A stretch of DNA of 34,171 nt. Origin: Arthrobacter nitrophenolicus. GTDB taxonomy: Bacteria; Actinomycetota; Actinomycetes; Actinomycetales; Micrococcaceae. The translations under genes were made by a program, and so were the position numbers. Location: positions 1-34,171 of the forward strand of contig NZ_AOFD01000047.1 of the NCBI RefSeq assembly GCF_000332815.1, read 5' to 3'. Positions 8,291-16,357 of the stretch are shown here, one piece after another; positions within the stretch are counted from its first letter, which is position 1; each line of letters opens with the position of its first letter. The notes beneath the pieces are model-generated. The model saw only the letters and a list, made by a program, of their open reading frames with translations, was not told the DNA's origin and did not search any database.

Positions 8291-9303
8291 TCAGGGCCCC
8301 AGGATCCGGGACAGGTAGCGGGCAACAGCCCTGACGGCGGCCATGGTGGTGGGATAGTCCATGCGGGTGGGACCCAGCACGCCTATTTTTGCCGCGCTGT
8401 CCGGACCGTAGCCGGTAGCCACCACGGAGGCTTCGGCAAGGCCGTCATAGGGGTTCTCCCGCCCGATGCTGACGGCCACGCCACGGTGGTCCTGCGCCAT
8501 TTCGCTCAGCAGGCGCAGCATCACCACCTGTTCCTCCAGGGCTTCCAGCACAGGTCCGATGCTGAGCGGGAAATCCACGTTGGACCGGGCAAGGTTGGCG
8601 GTGCCTGCCATGACCATGCGCTCCTCGCGGCTGCTGTGTGCCAGGAGTTCCAGCCCGTGGGCCAGTGCCTGGGCGGCCGGCCGCTGTGCCGGGCTGACAG
8701 CGGACACGACGCCGGGCAGGGACTGCCCCAGCTGGCCCAGCGGGGTTCCGGCAAGGGAACCGAGGAACTGGGTCCGGAGCGCGGCGAGGGCGTCGTCGCC
8801 GAGGTCCTGGCCGACGTCGATGACCCGCTGTTCCACCTTGCCGCTGTTGGCGATCAGGACCACCAGCACTTTCCGCGGTGCCAGCAGGACGAATTCGATG
8901 TGCCGGATCAGGGCGCGGCTCAGGTGGGGGTACTGGACCACCGCCACCTGGTTGGTCAGCTGGGACAGCAGGCGGACGGTGCGGTCCAGGACATCATCGA
9001 GGTCGTCGGCGCCTTCCAGCAGCGACTGGATGGCGCGCCGTTCAGCCTGGGAAAGGGGCTTCACGGCCGAGATCTGGTCAACGAACAGGCGGTAACCCTT
9101 GTCCGTGGGTATCCTGCCTGCACTGGTGTGCGGAGCGGTGATGAGCCTTCGTCTTCAAGCGCTGCCATGTCGTTGCGGATTGTTGCACTGGATACGCCGA
9201 GATGATGCCGCTCCACCAGTGCCTTCGAACCAACGGGCTCGCGGGAGTGGACGTAGTCCTCCACGATTGCCCGCAGCACTTCCAGTCTGCGTGGCTCGCT
9301 CAC
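8291..9303 (-). pseudogene. hrcA: Heat-inducible transcription repressor HrcA, frameshifted (probable sequence error)
   Basis: HrcA represses heat-shock genes by binding CIRCE operators. The N-terminal winged-helix part begins at GTG 9301-9303 (GGAGG 6 nt upstream) and shows SREPVGSKALVERHHLGVSSATIRNDMAALEDEG. The remainder, with GAF-like and dimerisation regions (AVVQYPHLSRALIRHIEFVLL ... IGVLGPTRMDYP), is in another frame. Adding one G at 9145-9146 (coding GAAGGCTC to GAAGGGCTC) restores LEDEGLITAPHTSAGRIPTDKGYRLF, which is canonical HrcA. The restored protein is 337 residues, normal length. The frameshift is therefore more likely sequence error than loss of the repressor. The gene heads the hrcA-dnaJ-rsmE operon and has CIRCE upstream, so it is autoregulated. 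Confidence 0.92.
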
Positions 9304-9375
9304 ACTCCACCTCCATCCAGGGTCGGGGCGGCAGCGCCGCCCCGTGCAACAAACATCAGGGCAAACCGTCAGGGG

Positions 9376-9402
9376 TTAGCACTCGACATGCCCAAGTGCT
9401 AA
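9376..9402. promoter_or_regulatory. CIRCE operator (HrcA-binding site)
   Basis: TTAGCACTC followed by 9 nt and AAGTGCTAA matches the CIRCE consensus TTAGCACTC-N9-GAGTGCTAA at 17 of 18 arm positions. It lies 73 bp upstream of the hrcA start, between hrcA and the divergent DUF3097 gene. On the hrcA strand, an AT-rich stretch that could contain the -10 element (complement of 9403-9413) lies just upstream of it. HrcA bound here would repress the hrcA-dnaJ-rsmE operon at normal temperature. Confidence 0.93.
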
Positions 9403-9493
9403 CAGTCTATTATGCCTTGGCCCGTTGTTAGCATTGGTACCGCTCCGGGCGAAATTCCGGCGGCACTGATCTAGCGCTAGGCGGAGTCGATCC

Positions 9494-10341
9494 ATGGATT
9501 ACCAGAACTGGGGGCCCCGGGAGATGTCCGGCCCCGTCCGCACCCAACTGCCCGAAATCCCCGTTGAACGCGGCATGGTCCTTGAGGACGTCCAGTCCGG
9601 GTGGGTCGGTGCCGTGACCCGGGTGGAAAAGTCCGGCGGCATGCACGTGGTGGCGCTGGAGGACCGGCGGGGAAAGTCGCGGACGTTCCGGCTCGGATTC
9701 GGTTTCCTCCTGGAGGGCCGGGCCATCCGGCTGATGCCGCCGGCACCACGCGCCGCCGCCGGCGGCGGTGCCGGCAGGACGGCGTCGGGCTCGGTCAAGG
9801 TCACCGGCCAGCGGGCCCAGGTGGCCAAAGCCAGCCGGATCTGGGTGGAGGGCAAGCACGACGCCGAACTGGTGGAAAAGGTCTGGGGCGACGACCTCCG
9901 GGTGGAGGGCATCGTCGTCGAGCCGCTGCACGGCATTGACGACCTCGCCGGGGCGGTGGCGGATTTCCGGCCCGGCCCGGGACGGCGGCTCGGCGTGCTC
10001 GTGGACCACCTGGTGCCGGACTCGAAGGAGTCCCGCATCGCCGACGCGTGATGGCGTCGCCCGGGGCTGCAGGGAATGTGCTGATCGTGGGCCACCCGTA
10101 CGTGGATGTGTGGCAGGCCATCAGGCCCGCTGTGCTGGGAATCGAGCAGTGGCCGGTAGTGCCCCGCGGCCAGGACTGGAAGACCGGCGTGCTGGCGGCC
10201 TTCGGATGGCCGCACGCCACGAAGGAGGACATCGGGCTGGGGTGGCAGAAGCTGCTGGGCGCCGTCCGCAGCTACGCTGACCTTGAGGCGTCGCTGCTGG
10301 GCCGGGTTGAGGAAGTGATCGACTTCCTCACGGTGCCCTGA
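9494..10341 (+). pseudogene. DUF3097 family protein, frameshifted (probable sequence error)
   Basis: This looks like the actinobacterial DUF3097 protein commonly found beside hrcA or lepA; its function is not known. The start ATG has GGCGGAG 7 nt upstream. The first frame ends at TGA 10049-10051 after LGVLVDHLVPDSKESRIADA. A second frame carries on with ASPGAAGNVLIVGHPYVDVWQAI and ends ...EEVIDFLTVP at 10341. One extra G at 10048 (GCGTGATG to GCGGTGATG) joins them as RIADAVMASPGAAGN, making a 282-residue protein. The C-terminal half has a Toprim-like flavour (KASRIWVEGKHDAELVEKVWGDDL, VEPLHGIDDL, GVLVDH), so a nucleic-acid role is possible; that is inference. Confidence 0.82.
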
Positions 10342-10463
10342 TTGGGGAGCCACGTCCCGGATAGCCAGTATTCTTGGTACTGCGGGTCCTGCGGCGCTGT
10401 TCGCGGCCGCAGCAAGGCAATACCGGCATTTGGCACTATTTGCACTCTCGAAGGAAACAGACT

Positions 10464-10883
10464 GTGGCAGAAAACACCCGTGATCACAGGGACAGCCAGG
10501 GCGGCGCAGGCCGCTCCGAATATCATGGCGTCCCGGCGAACGCGCTGCCCCTGACGGCAGGCGAGGACCGGCAGTGGGCCACGCTGGCGCACTTCGGCGG
10601 GATCCTCGGCTGTGTCCCTGCGCTCCTGATCTTCCTGATCTTCCGCGACCGCGGTCCGTTTACGGCGCAGGAGTCCAAGGAAGCGCTGAACTTCAGCCTG
10701 CCGCCTACCATCGCGGCCGTGGTGGCGAACATCCTGGTGTTCATCCCCGTGATCGGCAACATCTTCGCCGTCATCGCCACGCTGATCTGGATTGCCCTGA
10801 CGTGCTTCTCGGTGGCGGCCGGCATCCACGTGAACAAGGGCCAGCCGCACCGTTACCAGTACAACCTGCGCTGGATCAAGTAG
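10464..10883 (+). CDS. Small DUF4870-type membrane protein
   Basis: The 139-residue product starts at GTG 10464-10466, supported by AAGGAAAC five nucleotides upstream. A hydrophilic N-terminus precedes the segment ATLAHFGGILGCVPALLIFLIF and two further hydrophobic stretches (about residues 85-130, PPTIAAVVANILVFIPVIGNIF and IATLIWIALTCFSVAAGI). The motif FTAQESKEALNFSL between segments 1 and 2 and the end HRYQYNLRWIK are typical of the Tic20-like DUF4870 family. The molecular function is unknown. It lies 122 bp after the DUF3097 gene. Confidence 0.85.
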   Translation: MAENTRDHRDSQGGAGRSEYHGVPANALPLTAGEDRQWATLAHFGGILGCVPALLIFLIFRDRGPFTAQESKEALNFSLPPTIAAVVANILVFIPVIGNIFAVIATLIWIALTCFSVAAGIHVNKGQPHRYQYNLRWIK

Positions 10884-10886
10884 TCC

Positions 10887-10982
10887 CCACCGGCTCCCAG
10901 CACTCGCAAGCTCGCGCCGGGGCCCTCGCCGTCGTGGGCCCACCCACCGGCTCCCAGCACTCGCAAGCGCGCGCCGGGGCCC
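10887..10982. repeat. Two tandem copies of a 39-bp GC-rich element
   Basis: The element starting CCACCGGCTCCCAGCACTCG and ending GCGCCGGGGCCC occurs at 10887-10925 and 10944-10982, differing at one base, with a 57-bp period. Each copy has complementary ends (CCGGC near the start, GCCGG near the end) and could fold. It fills the gap between two convergent genes (DUF4870 and hemW), as expected for REP-like or terminator-associated repeats. Confidence 0.75.
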
Positions 10983-10991
10983 CGCCGGCTG

Positions 10992-12221
10992 TCAGTCCGG
11001 GAGGATCCGGCGGACCACCGCGTCGGCGAGCAGGCGCCCCTTCAGGGTGAGGACCAGCCTCCCGCGGAATGCCGCGGCCGGGTCCACCAGGCCGTCGGCG
11101 ATCAGCCCCGCCACCTGATGGCGTCCAACGGCGCTCAGGGTGGCCACTTCAAGGCCCGCCTGGAGGCGCGCCTCCAGCATGATGCGTTCAACAGTCCGGG
11201 TTTCCCCGTCCAGGGTTTCCCGCCCGGCAGCCGGTGAGGCTCCCTGGGCAAGGCGTCCGGCGTAGGCGGTGGGATGCTTGACGTTCCACCACCGGACGCC
11301 GCCCACGTGGGAGTGCGCACCCGGTCCGATCCCCCACCAGTCGTCCCCCCGCCAGTAGGCGAGGTTGTGGCGGCACGCCTGCTCCGGGGTGCGGGCCCAG
11401 TTGCTGACCTCGTACCAGCCCAGCCCGGCCGCAGAGATCAGCTGGTCGGCGAGCTCGTACTTGTCGGCGTGGTCGTCGTCGTCGATACCCGGAACCTCCC
11501 CGCGGCGCATCTGCGCGGCGAGCTTGGTGCCGTCCTCCACGATCAGCGCGTAGGCGCTGATGTGGTCGGGCTGGTAGGACAGGGCAGTCTCCAGGGAGTA
11601 CCGCCAGTCGTCCAGGGACTCGCCCGGCGTGCCGTAGATCAGGTCCAGGCTGACGGCCAGTCCGGCCTCCCGGGCCCACTGCACCACCTGCGGAACCCTG
11701 CTCGGGGTATGCGTCCGGTCCAGGACCTTCAGGACGTGAGGAACCGCGGACTGCATGCCAAAGGAAACCCGCGTGAAACCCGCTGCTTTAAGGACAGCGA
11801 GGGACTCTGGAGTGACAGAGTCCGGATTGGCTTCGGTTGTAACCTCCGCCCCGTCCTCAATGCCCCACTCGTCGACTGCCGCCCGAAGGATCAGGGCGAG
11901 ATCGTCTGCGGGAAGAAGGGTGGGCGTCCCGCCGCCGAAGAAAACGGTGCTGAGCTGCCGCGCCGGAACCCCGGATCCGGCGAGCACCCGGGCGGCAAAC
12001 GCCACCTCGGAAGCGGCCGTGCCGGCATAGGCGTCCTGCGACGCACCGCCGCCGAGCTCGGTGGCGGTGTAGGTGTTGAAGTCGCAGTACCCGCAGCGCA
12101 CGGCGCAGAAGGGAATGTGGACATACAGCCCGAAGGCACGGTTGCCCGCGCCCTGGGCCGCCTGTGCGGGCAGCAGGCCGTCCGGCGGCGCGGGGTCGCC
12201 CAAAGGAAGAACGCTAGGCAT
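10992..12221 (-). CDS. hemW: Radical SAM heme chaperone HemW (HemN-like)
   Basis: HemW is a radical-SAM protein related to oxygen-independent coproporphyrinogen oxidase that binds and delivers heme rather than oxidising porphyrinogen. The 409-residue product has the cluster motif CAVRCGYCDF (CxxxCxxC) near residue 38, then FFGGGTPTLL and the GVQS-like FGMQSAV segment. The SAM-binding core also shows ISAYALIVEDGTKLA, and a C-terminal HemN domain follows. The single cluster motif with the short N-terminus fits HemW better than HemN. It lies 36 bp downstream of lepA, the usual actinobacterial order, and is probably co-transcribed. No strong Shine-Dalgarno precedes the ATG at 12219-12221. Confidence 0.93.
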   Translation of the reverse strand: MPSVLPLGDPAPPDGLLPAQAAQGAGNRAFGLYVHIPFCAVRCGYCDFNTYTATELGGGASQDAYAGTAASEVAFAARVLAGSGVPARQLSTVFFGGGTPTLLPADDLALILRAAVDEWGIEDGAEVTTEANPDSVTPESLAVLKAAGFTRVSFGMQSAVPHVLKVLDRTHTPSRVPQVVQWAREAGLAVSLDLIYGTPGESLDDWRYSLETALSYQPDHISAYALIVEDGTKLAAQMRRGEVPGIDDDDHADKYELADQLISAAGLGWYEVSNWARTPEQACRHNLAYWRGDDWWGIGPGAHSHVGGVRWWNVKHPTAYAGRLAQGASPAAGRETLDGETRTVERIMLEARLQAGLEVATLSAVGRHQVAGLIADGLVDPAAAFRGRLVLTLKGRLLADAVVRRILPD

Positions 12222-12257
12222 CGCTGCGGCCCTGGATGGATGCGGCCACTGTCATCA

Positions 12258-14111
12258 CTACTTCTTGGCCTTGTCCTTGGACTCGTCGGTGGTCAGCGCG
12301 GCGATGAAGGCCTCCTGCGGAACCTCCACGCGGCCCACCATCTTCATGCGCTTCTTGCCTTCCTTCTGCTTTTCCAGCAGCTTGCGCTTACGCGAGATGT
12401 CACCGCCGTAGCACTTGGCGAGGACGTCCTTGCGGATCGCGCGGATGCTTTCGCGGGCGATGATCCGGGATCCGATGGCCGCCTGGATGGGCACCTCGAA
12501 CTGCTGCCTCGGAATGAGCTCACGCAGCTTGCCGGTCATCATCACGCCGTACGCATAAGCCTTGTCCTTGTGCGTGATGGCACTGAAGGCGTCCACCTGT
12601 TCGCCCTGGAGCAGGATGTCCACCTTGACCAGGTCGGCCACCTGCTCGCCGTCGGCCTTCCAGTCCAGCGACGCGTAGCCGCGGGTCTTGGACTTGAGGA
12701 TGTCGAAGAAGTCGAAGACGATCTCGGCCAGCGGGATCCAGTACCGCAGTTCCACGCGGTCCTCGGAGAGGTAGTCCATGCCCTTCATCTGACCGCGGCG
12801 GCCCTGGCAGAGCTCCATGATTGCCCCGACGAACTCGTTCGGGGCAAGGATGGTGGCAGACACCATGGGCTCCCGGACTTCCCGGATCTTGCCCGCCGGG
12901 AACTCGCTGGGGTTGGTGACGGTCAGGACGGACTTGTCCTCAAGGGTCACCTCGTACACCACGTTCGGTGCCGTGGAAATGAGGTCCAGGTTGAATTCAC
13001 GCTCCAGGCGTTCCCGGACGATCTCGAGGTGCAGCAGGCCAAGGAAGCCCACGCGGAAGCCGAAGCCCAGGGCGGCGGAGGTTTCCGGCTCGTAGACCAG
13101 TGCGGCGTCGTTGAGCTTGAGCTTGTCCAGGGCATCGCGGAGCACCGGATAATCGGTTCCGTCCAGCGGGTAGAGGCCGGAGAACACCATGGGCTTGGGA
13201 TCCGCGTAGCCGCTGAGGGATTCCGACGCCGGTTTGGCCAGGTTGGTGACAGTGTCACCGACCTTGGACTGGCGGACGTCCTTCACCCCGGTGATGAGGT
13301 AGCCCACCTCACCGACGCCGAGGCCCTTGGAAGGCGTGGGTTCGGGTGAGCTGACGCCGATCTCCAGGAGTTCGTGCGAGGCCTTGGTGGACATCATCTG
13401 GATGCGTTCGCGCGGATGCAGCATGCCGTCCACCACCCGCACGTAGGTGACGACGCCTCGGTAGGTGTCGTAGACGGAGTCGAAGATCATGGCGCGGGCG
13501 GGTGCGTTGGCGTCCCCAACGGGCGCCGGGAGGTCGGTGACGATCTTGTCCAGCAGGGCCTCCACGCCCACGCCGGTCTTGCCCGAAACCAGCAGGACGT
13601 CCTCCGGATCGCCGCCGATGAGGTTCGCCAGTTCCGCCGCGTACTTCTCCGGCTGCGCCGCCGGAAGGTCGATCTTGTTGAGCACCGGAATGATGGTGAG
13701 GTCGTTTTCCATCGCCAGGTACAGGTTGGCGAGGGTCTGCGCCTCGATGCCCTGCGCGGCGTCCACCAGCAGGACGGCGCCTTCGCACGCTGCCAGCGAC
13801 CGGGACACTTCATAGGTGAAGTCCACGTGGCCGGGGGTGTCGATCATGTTCAGTGCGTAACTGACGCCGTCGACTTCCCAGGGCATGCGGACGGCCTGGG
13901 ACTTGATGGTGATGCCGCGTTCACGCTCGATGTCCATGCGGTCCAGGTACTGGGCCTTCATGTCGCGTGCCTGCACCACTCCGGTGGACTGCAGCATGCG
14001 GTCAGCCAGGGTGGACTTGCCGTGGTCAATGTGCGCGATGATGCAGAAATTCCGAATGATGGCCGGATCTGTCGCGGCGGGCACCGGGGCGGTGCGGGCC
14101 ATGGGAGACAC
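12258..14111 (-). CDS. lepA: Elongation factor 4 (LepA), back-translocating GTPase
   Basis: LepA/EF4 is a ribosome-associated GTPase with roles in 30S biogenesis and back-translocation. The 617-residue protein shows the P-loop AHIDHGKST, DTPGHVDF, NKIDLP and the switch region RERGITIKSQAV. The LepA-specific C-terminus follows (KCYGGDISRKRKLLEKQKEGKKRMK). Length is normal. The GTG at 14109-14111 is preferred because AAGGA lies 6 nt upstream; the ATG at 14100-14102 would shorten the protein by three residues. It is transcribed away from the PemK-like gene and is followed by hemW. Confidence 0.97.
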   Translation of the reverse strand: MSPMARTAPVPAATDPAIIRNFCIIAHIDHGKSTLADRMLQSTGVVQARDMKAQYLDRMDIERERGITIKSQAVRMPWEVDGVSYALNMIDTPGHVDFTYEVSRSLAACEGAVLLVDAAQGIEAQTLANLYLAMENDLTIIPVLNKIDLPAAQPEKYAAELANLIGGDPEDVLLVSGKTGVGVEALLDKIVTDLPAPVGDANAPARAMIFDSVYDTYRGVVTYVRVVDGMLHPRERIQMMSTKASHELLEIGVSSPEPTPSKGLGVGEVGYLITGVKDVRQSKVGDTVTNLAKPASESLSGYADPKPMVFSGLYPLDGTDYPVLRDALDKLKLNDAALVYEPETSAALGFGFRVGFLGLLHLEIVRERLEREFNLDLISTAPNVVYEVTLEDKSVLTVTNPSEFPAGKIREVREPMVSATILAPNEFVGAIMELCQGRRGQMKGMDYLSEDRVELRYWIPLAEIVFDFFDILKSKTRGYASLDWKADGEQVADLVKVDILLQGEQVDAFSAITHKDKAYAYGVMMTGKLRELIPRQQFEVPIQAAIGSRIIARESIRAIRKDVLAKCYGGDISRKRKLLEKQKEGKKRMKMVGRVEVPQEAFIAALTTDESKDKAKK

Positions 14112-14287
14112 GCAGGGTCCTTACTGTTGGCATTTCCGCGGCTGCCGCCGGGTGCACCCTTGATAAGGTTCCCGCGGTCCAGCCGCACATCGTCAACTTC
14201 AAGTGTCCCACGTCCGGGCGCGTGGCACCGCATCCCGCCGGGGTTTGCAGTCATGTCCGCAGCAGGGCCCGGCGGTAAGGTGGCGGA

Positions 14288-14827
14288 ATGCCTTTCAGTC
14301 TCCGTTCCCTGGGGAACGCCGTCCGGAGCGGTCTTCGCCTGCTGCGGGCGTACGGCCCCGCTTCGTCCCGGAATCGGGCGCCGTCCCGTTCCCACGCCCG
14401 GGGGCCTGCTGCCCCTGCCGGCACAAGCCGCTACCCGGGGGATTTCCGGGGGCGTTCCACCGTCAGTTATGCGCCCAAGCCCGACGGCGATCCGGACCCC
14501 GGCGAGGTGGTGTGGACCTGGGTGCCGTACCAGGAGGACCACTCCCGCGGGAAGGACCGCCCGGTCCTGCTGGTGGGACGCAGCGGACAGTACCTGCTGG
14601 GACTGATGCTCACCAGCAGGGACCGGGTGCCCGCAGCATCCGCCTCCTCCGACTATGTTGACCTGGGCATTGGGGGCTGGGACCGCCAGGGAAGGCCCAG
14701 CGAGGCCCGGCTGGATCGGGTCCTGCAGATCAGGCCGGCGGACATCCGCCGGGAGGGCGCCGTGCTGGACCGCAAGCGCTTTGACGCCGTGGCCGCAGGG
14801 CTCCGCGCGCGACACGGCTGGACGTAG
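14288..14827 (+). CDS. PemK/MazF-like family protein without a visible antitoxin
   Basis: The 179-residue product has a basic, low-complexity N-terminus (about residues 1-55, many Arg/Ser/Pro). A compact SH3-like domain follows with GEVVWTWVPYQEDHSRGKDRPVLLVG and LLGLMLTSRDR, the pattern of PemK/MazF toxins, then LDRVLQIRPADIRREGAVLDRKRFDAV. AAGGTGGCGG precedes the ATG. MazF relatives are mRNA interferases, but no antitoxin-sized ORF is seen in the 176 bp upstream or directly downstream. The stable position between lepA and rpsT suggests a domesticated chromosomal member rather than a classical addiction module. RNase activity is unproven. Confidence 0.85.
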   Translation: MPFSLRSLGNAVRSGLRLLRAYGPASSRNRAPSRSHARGPAAPAGTSRYPGDFRGRSTVSYAPKPDGDPDPGEVVWTWVPYQEDHSRGKDRPVLLVGRSGQYLLGLMLTSRDRVPAASASSDYVDLGIGGWDRQGRPSEARLDRVLQIRPADIRREGAVLDRKRFDAVAAGLRARHGWT

Positions 14828-14995
14828 GCCGTGAATGGCCAGCCGGGCGGCTGACCTGCTATTCTTTATAGCTGTGTGTCCGTGCAGGTCGACGGCCACT
14901 GATGGTTGGCCGCCATAGGTATCCCCACGCCGCTCAGTCAATGGCCAGCCTGAAAGCCCTCTAGACCATTTCCGCATTAAAAAGAGAGTTCACAC
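14828..14995 (+). promoter_or_regulatory. rpsT promoter and 5' leader
   Basis: This 168-bp gap between the PemK-like gene and rpsT contains an AT-rich island around 14860-14872 (TATTCTTTATAG), which stands out and could hold the -10 element. A leader of about 120 nt follows, including GGCCACTGATGGTTGGCC (14891-14908), which can fold into a GGCCA/TGGCC hairpin. S20 genes are often autoregulated through their leaders; whether this leader is a binding site is unknown. Confidence 0.4.
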
Positions 14996-15256
14996 GTGGC
15001 GAATATCAAGTCCCAGAAGAAGCGCATCCTCACCAACGAGAAGGCACGCCTGCGCAACAACGCAGTCAAGTCCGAGCTGAAGACGGCCATCCGCGCCGTC
15101 AACACCGCCGTTGAGTCCACGGACAAGGATGCAGCTACTGCTGCCCTGGTTGTTGCCAGCCGCAAGCTGGACAAGGCTGTCAGCAAGGGTGTTCTGCACA
15201 AGAACAACGCAGCAAACCGCAAGTCGGCGATCTCCAAGAAGGTCAACGCACTGTAA
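14996..15256 (+). CDS. rpsT: 30S ribosomal protein S20
   Basis: S20 is a small basic helical protein that binds 16S rRNA early in 30S assembly. The 86-residue product begins at a GTG (14996-14998) with the canonical ANIKSQKKRILTNEKARLRN and ends SAISKKVNAL, normal length. A purine-rich AAAAAGAGAG lies 7 nt upstream. Codon choice (AAG, CGC, GTC) is that of a highly expressed gene. It is monocistronic, with a strong hairpin 28 bp downstream. Confidence 0.98.
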   Translation: MANIKSQKKRILTNEKARLRNNAVKSELKTAIRAVNTAVESTDKDAATAALVVASRKLDKAVSKGVLHKNNAANRKSAISKKVNAL

Positions 15257-15283
15257 GGTTTCCAGTTCCCCGAACTGATGATC

Positions 15284-15311
15284 GTGGCCGGTACCCTCGG
15301 GTACCGGCCAC
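15284..15311. terminator. Bidirectional-type hairpin between rpsT and holA
   Basis: A perfect 13-bp inverted repeat (GTGGCCGGTACCC, 2-nt spacer TC, GGGTACCGGCCAC) lies between the convergent rpsT and holA stops. A short CCTTT tract follows on the plus strand. It probably terminates rpsT and may also serve the holA transcript. Confidence 0.8.
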
Positions 15312-15340
15312 GCGCCTTTAAGTGGAAGTGCGGGTTGGGC

Positions 15341-16357
15341 TCAGCGGCCCTGGACAGACATTGCGATGATCCGGACCGCATTCTCGACGGCGAACACCGG
15401 GTCACGCGAGAGCCCCTTGACCTGCGCGTCCGCCTCCGCCGTGGCCTGGATGGACCGGACCAGCCCCTCCGGAGTCCACCGCCGGACGTCACGCTGCGCC
15501 TGCTCCACCAGCCACGGCTGCATGCCCAGTTCGGCGGCGATCTGTGCAGCAGAGCCCGAGGCGCCGGCCACCCGGGCCACCGTGCGCAGTTTGGCTGCCA
15601 GGGCCGCAACCAGGGGAACCGGATCGGCCCCCGTGGCAAGGGCATGCCGGAGCGTCGACAGCGCCAGGGGCCCGTTTCCGGCCATTGCAGCGTCGGCCAC
15701 CTTGAACGCCGTCGCCTCGATCCTGCCGCCGTAGTACCGGTCGACCAGCTCCGACGTCACGGTGGTTCCCGCATCGGAAATCAGCTGGCTGCAGGCAGCG
15801 GCCAGTTCGGAAAGGTTGGCGCCAACCGCGTTGACCAGGGCAAGGACCGCGTCCTGCTCGATCCGCCGGCCGGCCGCCTTGAACTCCGCGGACACGAAGG
15901 CCATCTTGTCGGCGTCCTTCTTGAGCGGCTGGCAGTCCACCACGGGCCAGCCGCCTTTTTTGATGGCGTCAAGGAGCTTCTTGCCGCGCGCTCCCCCGCC
16001 ATGCCGCAGGACCAGGACGGCGTCCGGTTCCAGATGGCCCAGGTAGGCCAAGGCGTCGGCCAGGAAAGCCTCATTCATGGATTCGAGGCCTTCGACCTCA
16101 ATCAGTTTGCTCTCCCCGAACAGCGACGGGCTGACCAGCATCAAAAGGCTTCCGGCCTCGTAGGCGGCGGCGTCGACCCGGCTGACCTCCACATCGGGAG
16201 AGGTGGCGCGGACCTGCGATCGGATGTTGTCCATGGCCCGGATGCCCAGGTACTCCTCGGGGCCCGTGATGAGGACAACTGGCGCCGGGGCTGCCTCGCG
16301 CCAGGCGGCAGCGTTCGACGCCGCCGGACGGGTTGCTCGTTTTTGCGCAGCGGCCAT
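15341..16357 (-). CDS. holA: DNA polymerase III delta subunit
   Basis: HolA is the clamp-loader subunit that opens the sliding clamp. The 338-residue product shows APVVLITGPEEYLGIRAMDNI at the N-terminus, where delta has a degenerate nucleotide-binding fold. The DAAAYEAGSLLMLVSPSLFGESKLIEVEG stretch matches the conserved region that contacts the clamp. Helical domains follow, with VDRYYGGRIEATAFKVADAAM and the C-terminal collar. GGAAGG lies 8 nt before the ATG at 16355-16357. It follows comEC, the usual order in actinobacteria, and is transcribed toward rpsT. Confidence 0.93.
   Translation of the reverse strand: MAAAQKRATRPAASNAAAWREAAPAPVVLITGPEEYLGIRAMDNIRSQVRATSPDVEVSRVDAAAYEAGSLLMLVSPSLFGESKLIEVEGLESMNEAFLADALAYLGHLEPDAVLVLRHGGGARGKKLLDAIKKGGWPVVDCQPLKKDADKMAFVSAEFKAAGRRIEQDAVLALVNAVGANLSELAAACSQLISDAGTTVTSELVDRYYGGRIEATAFKVADAAMAGNGPLALSTLRHALATGADPVPLVAALAAKLRTVARVAGASGSAAQIAAELGMQPWLVEQAQRDVRRWTPEGLVRSIQATAEADAQVKGLSRDPVFAVENAVRIIAMSVQGR

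Noticed and set aside
11274..13349. A 691-codon open frame on the plus strand
   Set aside because: It runs antisense across hemW and lepA, both clearly coding on the minus strand; its composition is that of a codon-position shadow.
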